In this document: one piece after another, positions 51,701-63,700 of the stretch | Numbering within the stretch: position 1 is the first letter of the stretch | Layout of the letters: each line of letters starts with the position of its first letter | Source: Pelodera strongyloides | Lineage: Eukaryota > Nematoda > Chromadorea > Rhabditida > Rhabditidae | Assembly: GCA_036852015.1 (NCBI GenBank) | Contig: JAANDG010000415.1 | Coordinates: 1-64,000 of the forward strand | Direction: 5' to 3' | DNA length: 64,000 bases | Made by a program: the position numbers and the translations under genes | Notes under the pieces: generated by a model | Database searches by the model: none | Told to the model about the DNA's origin: nothing | The model's input: only the letters and a program-made list of their open reading frames with translations

Positions 51701-54700
51701 GTCGCTATCAAGATTTGCAATTCGGACACGCTGAAGGTAAGCTAGCGATGATATATTACAATCACATCACCTTATTCAGGGAAGAATTTTTTTTGTGACT
51801 TGTAATAGAATTACGAACTACATAAAACTCTTTTCACGATGTACATCAGTGGTATTTCGAGTGGTATCCGTACCTCGTACCTTTGTGTTGGCATCTCTGA
51901 TCTCTTGAGGTGTCTGACAACGATGAAGGAATCGATGCCACCCACGGTGCTTTCGTTGATTTGGAAGCTCTGGCATCGGAAGCAGATGACAGGGACAGGA
52001 GGGAAGACGCCGAGAGGATCCTGTCAGTCACACAGAGGGAAACCAGAGCCGATCTGAAGTATGTTGTTTGGTAGTAATAGAAGATACATGTTTCATCAAC
52101 ATCATGTTTGCAAATAGTTTCCTGAGTCATTTGGCCAGGTAATAGAAACTAGTTAGGCGAGTAGTATTGCAACAACATCAATAGAAGAGTTTAGTACATA
52201 GTGATGATGGGTCAGTAGTACAACATCTGTTGTCTCTTATCTCCCAAATCAGGAGTAAATACATATCAACCCTACTCTTTTCAGACTTGAACTGCTGGAC
52301 ACTGTGAGAGAAATCACAATTGGACGTGCCGACAAGAGAGCAATCTGCCTTCCAAAGGAATCTGAAGGAGGAAAGAAGTGGACGGTGAGAATGGATTTCA
52401 CCTTTTTTAGCTAAAATTTGTTTGCATTGCATTGTCGAACGTCGAACAGAAGAAAAGGTTCTCAGAAAATTATCGACTTTTCAAACAATTGACTGTGATT
52501 CTTGCTATTTGTGGTTTAAGTGAATTTGGACATTTCTTACTTCTTTTATGTTTTGTTTCCATTCAGGTGATCTGCGATACTGTGATTGAGAACAGCCGGA
52601 GACTTGTCACACTACGTTCGCACGTGCAGGTTTGTATTTGATATTTTAGTAATTAAGTAACAACGTAACTAACGCATGCGTGCAACGTTTCCTAGGTTGT
52701 ATCAGTATTGATTTGCGTGAGATGGCTCGTGTAGGCCAACCTGAAGAACTGCCTGTATATTTCCACTTTTAAGGTGCACAATCACCTGGACGTTGACATG
52801 GAGATCTACTCGAAGCGCGACAACAATCTCGACTTGGCTGGCGTGGTGGCTGTTGGACAGACGATCAACCTCCCTGTGCCTCTCCTTTACACTCTTAGTG
52901 GAGAACTCCTCTTCAAGCCGGCTAACGACCTGTAAGTATGCCTATATTGATTTTTCTGGCTGATATTGGGTCTGGCTTCCAGACACTAGGGTACATATTT
53001 TGTGGTAGTAATGAGATAAGGCATTTAATCCATTACCTTCAGATGCGAAGAATCATTCGAGTCGGTCTCTTGGCATGACTTCTCGCATCATCGCCGTGCC
53101 ACCGTGAGATGTAATCTGTTGGAGGACTCGGCCAAGGGATTCTATTTTGACACCCTTGTTACTCAAGAGGATGTGTCTGCAGGTAACTTCTATCTTATAG
53201 ATGAACGTATACTCAAAAGTTGAAATTACTGTTGGTGGCGTCAGTACACTGTTTTACGTTTCTCAATCAATTTCAGGCGCGGATAAAATGATTCCAACCT
53301 TCGTACTCCATCTCTATCCTCCACTTCGCTTCCACAACAATTTGCCATTCCCTGTGAAGGTTCTCCAACCAGTGAGTTGTTGACTACTTTATAAAAGGTC
53401 GTTTGGTTTTGATTTTGCAAGATTTCTCTATCTGTTTTGTGTAATTTCAAGTGTCACACAGAACACGTTTTTTAGTCCGAAGTCGATCTGCAGCCCGGTG
53501 AGGGAAGCGTGTTGAATGTGATTGCCAAGCAGAAACTTGTGGCTGAGGTGAGCTATTCAGCGGTGTCCTGTTTTGTGTTTCTATCGTTTTGGGTTGTCCC
53601 GGACTTCTCCTATGTGAAGATCCCACATTATACGTAGCAGCACAGAAATCTTCCACCTTCCAGCTGGCTTATGTTTATTCGAGTGAATTATAACCTTGAT
53701 CTGGGAAATGCAGATTTGTTTCTTATGTTTTTGTGATTGTTACCGTTCATTTTATTACACGCATTGGATGACAATAGATTGAATTGTGCGTGTTATTCAG
53801 TAGTACATACTTGGATGTTCTATAAATTCACTTCAGACAGTGTATATGGGACAGAAGTATACATTGGATATGCGTTTGGAGGAAGAGCCGGAAGACCTTC
53901 AAGTTGTGGCTCTAAACACGGACACTGGCAGTGCTGAACTGGTTAGTATCTTTCTTATGCGAGCCTCTTTTTGATGTTACTGTAAGCCATATGCGGAACG
54001 AAATACAAATCTTGTGCAGCATAGCTTTACTGCAATTTGCGCCATGCTTTTGTTTTGTACCTATGTTTGTGTTGTTATATTTTTCTATTGGCAAAGGTGT
54101 ACAGGTCATTCATTACTGGGAAGCTTTCATTCTCAAAGCACTGTCTTGTTGGATTTATTAAGAAATTCAGATTCCGTATTAGTGATGAAACATTTTGTTT
54201 TGAATGAAGACGTTGGCGAAGAGAGGGGGCAAATCGTCGGTTTTATTTCTCGTTTCTTAAAGGTTCCAATTGAAGTACAAACTTTGGTGTGTTTTTGTCA
54301 GCAAATTGCCTCAACTTACACATAATCAGTTATAATGCGGCTGTTATAGATTTACGGCCAAAAGTTGTGTTTTGAATTGAGATTCAGTCTAATTAAAGTC
54401 CTCTTTCAGCTTCTCGGATTGCATTGGAGTCGTGAGCACGGTGGTATTCAAGCGTACATCTATGCACCTTTCTGGCTGGTTAATAACACCTCTGTACCGC
54501 TCCGACATTTGGTTAGTATTTATTTTTATTTGGAAACGGGCAAATAAAACCTGTTCTTGCTTGACGGTGGATTTGGTTTGGGTCAGTGAGTGAGTAATGG
54601 TCCACGGGCATTTGTTCTGAGCTTGTTCTGACCTTACTTCAGAATTATGTGGATAATATAGGGTTGATTCCATGCTTGTTCCCCCGGTTTATGACGTGTG

Positions 54701-57700
54701 CACATGGGTAAAGATAGCTTAATGTTAGGACTTGGGATTAAGTTAGCGTGTTGGTTATGAAGCCGCCGGTGTATTAGTGATTAACGTAAGTGATAGCGTT
54801 ATTTTTGTACTACTTGACCATTATATTGGTTAGTATTGAGCTTAGGAAGGCCATTTCGGGTCGGGGCACTGCCTCATTTACTGCTCTAAGGAGTGTACTT
54901 CCCTTCTCATCGTTTATTTTTTTTTTTTTTTTGCACCCTTGAAAACTTCTACGAAAAGAATGGTCTTAGGTTTTATAACGTTTTTCTCTTTTCGCTATAT
55001 ATTTATTGCGTAATGCGCGCAAGCATTTAGTAAATGAGTTGTAAAAAAATGAGTGGTTACATGGTTTAGTTTATTGTCAACTGACTATTAATGCGTTTCC
55101 AAGAAGATAAGGTACGGTAAGGTAAACGTAGATAATTGAGAGCATGAGCCATGCGGATTCGGTGGACTATGAGGATCTGACGGTAAATATACATATTGCC
55201 TATAAAGACACGCTCTTTCACCAAGATATACTTGACATGGTAGCTCTGCTTTGTTTTCTCGTTCTTGCGTTCTCGTACAGCTTTTCTGACGCAGAATTGC
55301 GTTGAGAGGTATATTATGGTGATGGAGTTAGTCTAGACTAGATCAAGAATGTTCGTTGTCAAATGTCGCTGAAGTTTATTTGAGTAAAATGTGTTCAACT
55401 TTCATTATGCACGCGAGTTTCTTGCTTCACCTGCGTACGGGCGCGTACGGGGACCTGTAGGCCGTAGTGCGAGACGTTACTGATACTGATATATTGACGA
55501 CTAATGGTGGATGGTTGTTCCCCCCATTTTGGAAACCTTTGGATCCTTATATAGTTGTTGTATAACCTGATGTCTTTTTAAGTAATCTTCTGTCTCGACT
55601 GACCTCTCTTGTCTTTTGTTGTAGGAAAGCTCGCGGGGCTTCCTCGCTTCCTCAGCTGGCTGCATGCCCTGTCGTCACAAGGGTGTCACGGCGGCCGAAG
55701 AGGTACTGTAATGTCCAAATTAACCCCTTGAAAAGTATATGGTATCAGGTTGAGTTGTAAGTGTACTGTACACAGGTGAAACGCCACTTCTTTGCATGCA
55801 CCATGCTGCTGTTCTGCTAACACTGTGTTTCCATGCTTTAACGCTTGTTTTTTTTTTAAAGTTTATTTCTGTTTCTATGGAAATATAAATAGCAAATTTA
55901 CTACGGATACGAAATGTGGTGCTGAACTGGCGGTGTAGCAGTAAAGTAGCAGTTCAATAATCGCTCTTCTCTTCATGAGGAACCGAATACTAGTAGCCAC
56001 GGGAGCGGTGAAGCAGTCAATGTAATAGTGGCCAGCATAGTTCTCCAATTTTTGTCCTAGCAACAGTTAGTTTTTTTATGTGTGTGATGTTTCGTTCTAA
56101 TTTACACGATTTTGTTCCTGCCTTATTTGAGTGATGCCCACTGTAGTCGAGATTGCTTGATCCTGTGTTTTAGTCGCTTTGTTGGAAAAGTATGATGGGG
56201 ACGGCTATGTAGCACGTTGCCGTTGCCTATATTAAAATAACCCTTGGGCATAGAACATCAATATTATTAAGATTCTTTGTTTAGAGTGAGTACGCGATCC
56301 GACACAATGATGAGCACAATCCTATTATCCTGCCATTCCCGAGTACAGATGTGGGACAGAAGAAGAAGGTAGGAAAATAACTCTTCCAGTCTCGTCGGGA
56401 AATCCGAAGTTGCTTCACGAAATTCTATCTATTTATGATTCTGACACTTGACGACGGTGGTATTGTTGTTAGTACTGCAAACTTATGCAATATGCTAATT
56501 TGGAAGGTGGTATCGTCAGGAAGTTGACCCACGGGCTTATGCTATACCAGCTATGCCAAATAAAACAGTTTTTCCATGTAGAAGTCCGACCTCTTCTCTT
56601 ACATAAGAGCTATGGGTTCATTATTTGTTTCTTGGTGATATCGCTGCGGGCTAAATGTTCTTTACTGTAGGTTCTAATAGCTAGTTGATGCTTTTTCGAT
56701 GTCAATATTATTATTATTATCATTATTATTATTATTAAGTTAATAATTGTAACGTATTTTGAGTCTCGTGTACAAGTGGAGGAGAAGAGTGGTTGGTCGG
56801 ACGAGTTCCCTCTGGACACTGTGGGAAGTGCGGGAAGGATCGTGTGCAAGGGCAACGACGCCGATTATGAGGTGTGCTTTGAAATCACAGGGTTTTAGAC
56901 GTATATGTGGACCAACTAACAATAAGACAACCTCAATTTCTTCATGATTAGTTGTGAATGTTTTATTTTGAGAATATCACAGACGATCGGTGCGGTTCGG
57001 TGGATTTTAATGTTTGCTCTTCAGCTCTTTCAACAATTTTGGCACATGTCCGTTAAGCAGTGTCGAGTTGATGCGAGAAAGAATCCGGAGATATTCTGTA
57101 ATCGTGACTTTAGTTGACCGTCTCCATCCAACTGTGCCAATCGGGTCTGACTAAGATTGTCACATTCACTCCATTCTATCTGGTCTCCAACTGTGGAAAG
57201 TTTGACATGGAAGTACGAGAGGACGGACAGGATATGTGGACCAAGATTCCCGCCGAACAGGTTTACTTATGTCTTGTTTGCTTGAAAATGAATAGATGTA
57301 GGCCTTGTGACATTTTATTCTTGGGCAGGTTTTTAAAGTTACTACGTCCAAGCATAAGTTAGCTGTGTGTTCCAGTGTGTCGGTGTGTGGCCGATGACGC
57401 GAGCGAAGAGGAAGTTGGTTTGTGCGAGAATGTGCGGATCCGACGAAGAATCCCTTCTCTTCCCCATTACGGAGAATATCGAAACTTTGGCGCAGGTGAG
57501 TCGGGTGTGCGGTAAATATCTGTATGTAAGCATATAATACCAACGAGAAAACTCTGGAGGCTATAGCGCTCTAATGTGTCTTTGAGTGAAACTTACCCGT
57601 GTTTCTATCTACATACGAACATACATTCCTATATGAGAGGTCGACATGATGCTAAATATACCACTTTCAGTTTTGCACGGGAGTAATGTCCTGGCTCTGG

Positions 57701-60700
57701 CTGCGGCTCTTCATTAAAGTGCTTTGTCATTGTAATATTGTTTTTACTTTGGCGTCATTGGCATCTATTTTTATTTCCTTTTCATTTCAGATCAACGATG
57801 ACTCGGTGGGTGTGGATGTGGCTGTGACTGTGGGTGAATCCAGTTCTACTGTCCATCTCACTCCCTTCCAACCTGGGTCAGCACCGCTCCATATTATCAA
57901 TCATTTGCCGGTAAGTTGTCGGTCCGGTTTACTGATTTTTGCATTGCGGTCACGACTCATTGTTGGACATTTCACTTTGTAGGTTCGCCCTTACCAATAG
58001 AGACTGGAAAGACTCTGGCAGTAATAAAAGGTTATATTTAGTGGAAGGTTACGTACTGCCAGAAGGGCCATCCTGAAGAGACTTTGGCTCCCAATGAACA
58101 TGTCTTCTTCACTTGGAGTGACATCACCAAGGACAAGCTATTTGTATTCAAGTAGGCGTTGTCGTTTAATATTTTATTCGTACGTGGAAGACTTTTCACT
58201 TACACAGTAGTTATCCAGTCAATATTGTGAAGGTGACGCTAATTAAACGCGGAATGTTTAGCTGTCCCTTTAAAAATTCGTTTTCAGGGTCGGCGATTAT
58301 ACGGGCGAATCGGCTCTAGATCAGAACAAGTTTGGAGAAATGCAACCGGACAAGAGTAAAAGACAGTGAGGGTTATCGATGTTAGCTGTTTTAATACAGT
58401 TTTTGGTAGCGCCCTTTTTGGGAAGGGGTTCTCCTCATTGGTAAGGCATTCAATTACTATAATAAAGTAACACCATTTAGCTTCGTTTACTATGCGAACT
58501 TCTTGAATGGCCGCCAGAGGACGTTGCTTCTTGATGAGGATCTTACTGTATCCAGAGTAGGTGTATTCCTTGAGATTACTGTATTGTCACTTATAGAGGT
58601 CTGTGTGGGTTCTACCATACCTGCTTAATGGAAAGAAGTCTTGTTCAACTACTCAATATTACCTTGGTAGTGTGTGTGTTTGAAAAATGGGCTATTTTTC
58701 AGAGGGCTTTCGGTGCGAACGAGTTTGACGTGGCAGACCTTCACTGTGAGCTGAAACTTCAAGGTTTTGGACTGTCACTGGTCGATAACCATAAAGGAGT
58801 CGAAGTAGTGTATTGTTAACACTATTAAATATTTCTTATTTTCTAGATTTTGAAGTTGGGTTGGAAAATTTTACGTTAGCTGAAAGAATAATATAGCTAC
58901 ATATTCAGGTACTGTATATCGGAATAAGCTCGTCCGACATTCTTTGGGAAGAGGAAGTGAAGAAGGGACGCTTCAAGGTGATTTTTTATTATGCATTTGC
59001 CCTCTATTATACCGCTTAGACGGTTATTAAGTTGCACTTCTCTTTGTTCATTATTCTCCGTCGAGGCGTTTGCACTGTTAGTTTCATGTTTATTTTTCGT
59101 ATTCGTAGTTTAGTTCAGTTTATCTTACAATGAACATACCAAGCGGGGCGCATAATTTTATCATTTGTCATTTCCTTTAGTTATTAAAGTGACCACCGGT
59201 CCAACTATGGTGATCGCATTTCTGTTTTTGTATATGCTCTTTGAAACATGTGTTTTAAAAAGGGGGGATGTGCTCTGTTTTATGTTTATTATTGAAATTC
59301 AGCCCTTGGCGGTAAAGTATATGGAGACTCTAGAGGAGCAACATCAGGCACTGCAAGTGGATGGAACTTGTGATGAATGGAAGGTGAACTTTTAGTTTTC
59401 TCTATCTATTAGGTATGTGTGATCTTCAGTTATAGCTATTTTGTGTTCAGTTGGTTCCCTATAGCCTTCGTAATTATCCATCGTTTTCGTCGACATATAT
59501 GTGATTTTCAGCCACTTGACAAATACGAATTCAACGTCAAGCGAATGCTTCTAAAGAAGAAAAACGGAAAGGAATTCAAGATGCGCAGGACGTTTGAAAA
59601 GGGAATCTGGGCTGTTTATGGTGAGATAGCGACTTTTTTATCATTAATTCTACCGTCTACCGCAAAGCAGAGCTTTCTTTACGTTGTATTCCTTTCTTTG
59701 AATAGTTTAATTGAGACTTGTGTGCACTAATAGGACGTTATTCCGAAAAGCTACACTATATTTTACACTACTGATTTTATGTTTCCAGGTGCGAGTGCTA
59801 TGCGTAAGAAGGTTCACTTCAAGCTCAACCACTTGCAGATTGATAATCAAGTACGGTGTTATTCTGTTTTTTTTTTTGAGATGGAGAGTATTACTGATTT
59901 AGATTTTTTAATCTGACCTGAGTTATGTATGAGAATCATTAAGTAGGATTGTTCAACATCTCCTTTGCAGTTGGATGCATGTGTGTTCCCCTGTGTGCTA
60001 TCTGTTGTGCCTCCACCAAAATCGATTGTGCAGGATAATGGTAGGTATTAGCTACAGTACTCGATTTTTTGTTTTGATTGATATGAATGGTAGGTTAGTG
60101 TGAGTGTGAGGAACTATCTATCTTTCATTTTGATGTTAGACATGAGCTGTGTGTATCGAGAAAGATTTCCTTTGCGCATTAGGTTTATTCTTATCACTCT
60201 CCGTTTTAATATGATGACGTAGTAGCTAAACGAAAACGTTGCGGAATTTTGTTCTTTTTTAGCTCCCAAACCATTCCTCGAATTGTCTTTCGTCCAGCGT
60301 ATCTCTGAGTTCACTACAGTTCCCGAAGTTGAGTATCTCAGGATTCTGGTGCAGGAGTTTGCCGTTCGGATTGACCAGGTTAGGCTGAGAACAGATACTG
60401 ATGTATTTAGTTAGTAATTTGTGTTGAACTGTAGTTTATAATGTTCTTATATAATTATAAACGTTTTGTTTCCCAACATTGAATCTATGTATTACGCACA
60501 ATGTTTAGGGTCTAATCAACTCTCTACTCGCATTAGTCGCCAGTGACGCAGCGAAGAAACCATATGGAGTAAGTGAAGTGTTTTAATTTCTTACCCCTTA
60601 TTTTACTTCTCAAGTGTTTTGAAGAAAACTAGATTGACTGTTGACGATGCGTTGGTGTGCTATTCCTAATCAAGGAAATAGTTCCCATTCTACAATTAAA

Positions 60701-63700
60701 TTAACTTTATTTGCAGAAAGAGGAGTTTGACGCAGATATGGCGCTCACCAAGGTCAAACTATCTGATACTGCCGACACGTGGAAGAGTCAGAAGCCAAAG
60801 TCATACTATGATGATTTGCACATCTCCCCGCTTATGGTACGGTTTTTTTTATTAGATGGAGGAGGGATTTAACGGTGTATGCTTGTGCTTGTTAGCCTTT
60901 TTTGAGCCCGACCTGTCTGGTATTTTAATGATGTGTTTGTTTGCTCATTTCAGATCCATCTCTCGTTCTCTCAAGGCGGCACAACTGGCGAGGAAGGAGG
61001 TGCTATGCCAATCCAGTCCGAGTTCATCAATGTTCTGCTCAAGTCGGTCGGAGTCACGCTGACGGAGTTGCAGGATGTGGTGTTCAAGTGAGCCCTTGAT
61101 CCTTATATTTTGAGCTTTTATTATCGCGTACGGTTGGAGCCATATTCAGAAATGTGAAAAGGTTTTTTCGTTGATGGTTAGGAGCGGAACAGCATTGGCG
61201 GTTGGGTAAACTTGTCTCCCTCGGGATTGGTCATTGGTCTCGGCATGCCTTCCTTGGGGAGTTTGCCTTTGTCTGAATTTTGTGTTCTTCTTTACTCTTA
61301 CCTTTCGTTTCAGACTCGCCTACTTTGAGCGCAAGTGTGTGTTCTACAGCACTGATCAACTGAATGGAGAGATTATCTCCCATTATACCAAACAGGTAAT
61401 TTGAAGTTTTTATTTATTTTGTGGCACTTGTGTAATGGTGGACTAACTATTTACTCGTTTTAGAGTTGGGTTGACCACATAACTTAAGGTTTGGGTATGG
61501 ATTTCTATTCTGACACATATATCCAATATAGTAGCGGCGATGAAGAAGGGTGTACAACCGTTAGCATCGGAATTCTAGCTTATGACCTTTATATTTTCAG
61601 GCCATTAAACAACTGTACGTGTTGGTGCTCGGACTCGATATAATCGGTAACCCCTTCGGCCTCGTGAGAGATCTGTCCGCGGGAGTGGAAGACCTCTTCT
61701 ATCAACCATTCCAGGGAGCTATTCAGGGTGAGGAATTGATGATTTGTCAGGTACTGAGGGAATTTTATTTGGAAAGTTACCAGTTTACGAGATAGTTTAA
61801 CTTTGTTTGTGGTTGAATGGTCATGTTTTAGATTTCTTTTTTATATTCCCTTATCCAGGGCTCCAGGGTAGCTTTGCTAGCTTCCGTATCGCTCATAATT
61901 CTTGTCATAATCCGAACTTGGAATGATAGGTCCCGAGGAGTTTGCGACGGGAGTTGCCCTCGGAGTGCAGTCGATGTTTGGACACGCTGTTGGCGGAGTG
62001 AGCGGAGCTGTGGGAAGGATCACGGGAACCCTAGGCAAAGGAGTCGCAGCTTTGACCTTTGATCAGGAGTAAGTTTTCCTGCGAATTTTCCGCCGTGTAG
62101 TCCAGGAAAACAAGGACATATTTGTTTTTAAAGGCGCACGACGGCACGACAGAAAGTAGACAAATAGACTGGTCGCTTTTTTGAGCCTTATAAAGTGCGG
62201 TTTTCACACTTCTTCAATTTCACCTTCACATTGATTACTGTGTATGTGTAGTATTTATTATTAAATTAGAGGTTATATAATTGAGTGTGGAGGTGTCGCT
62301 AGTGTGACATAATTTAGTTTACTGGCGGCGTGGCGGCTAAGTAATAAAAATAATCCTGGTAGATTACTGTTTTGTACTTTGTTCTGTAGATATCAACGAA
62401 AGCGTCAAGAAGACCTAAACCGCAAGCCGCACACGTTTGCAGAGGGAATGGCCAGAGGATTCAAGGTAGTTTTTGTCTTTCCCTGTGTTTATTTTGTAAG
62501 ACAGCCGATATTGATAATGGTATCTGGTATGTGAAGAGCTGAAGAGCATCATAATCTGTTTCAAATTCAGTCTTCAGTTTTTGTGAAAAGACTTTGTGCG
62601 TGTGGTGCCAAATAAATTGGCGTGAACCCGCGCGCGGACCAATTCGGCCAACAAATCATCGTCGAGGAAATTTCAAATAAGCTAAATGTTAGTTAGTTAG
62701 TTAAAAGTTAAAGTAATTAAATGTTTTAGTCACTAAGCTTATCGCCGTTCCAGGGTCTCGGTATGGGCGTTGTTGATGGCGTGACTGGAGTGGTGCGAAA
62801 GCCTATTGAAGGTGCCAGACAGGAAGGAGTCGGTGGATTCTTTAAGGGAGCCGGAAAGGTACTATTTATGCTCGCACAGTTGTTATTTTAATTCGCTTTT
62901 CACCTGACACGTGACACTGCTGTCTTCACTTTGTTTCGTAATTATGCCTTTGTTGAAAGTGTGGAAATATGAAGTAGTATATTATTGGAAATAGGCAGTG
63001 GGCCTCTATCTCCTTCATTATCTGGGAAACTGTTATAATTTATCTATTTCATCATTTAATTATGTATTCAGGGTATCGTGGGCTTGGCCACCCGGCCTAT
63101 CTCCGGAGTGGTCGACCTGGCCTCGTCTTCTATGAATGCGGTGAAATCGGTGGCAGGAACGCATAAGGTTGCTTCGTTTTTCTAATTTTTTTCCTTCATG
63201 ATAGATTTTAGGTGTAATCGACTGTTGACTATTTTTTAATCATTGTATCAGTTAGTACGTCTTAATGTTTCTTCTTGCCCTAATACAACTTCTCGCAGGA
63301 TACCGGACCAATCCGTCCTCCTCGACTCATTCGTGCGGATAAAATTGTCAGACCTTACAGTTCCTCACAGGCGCTTGGCAACAAGATCTTTAAGGTGAGT
63401 GGGCTACTGTTTTTGCTGACCGTGAGGTAATCTAGTTAGTTCTGCCAACTGAGAGTTATAAACATATGTCTTATGGAGATCCAATCTTTCCATTACGTTT
63501 ATGATATACTGTAAGAAAGAGCTGCCGATATATTCATGTTTGTTCTTTATCCAACTGTTCTTCTGTTTAGGATACGGATCGTGGAGAGTTGACTGCCACT
63601 GATGAATATCTATCCTATGCACCGATAAGCGAAAAGGTGAGAGTTGTATATTGTTTTGTTTCATTTTTACTTTTGTTCATTTATAATTAGTTGGATGGCA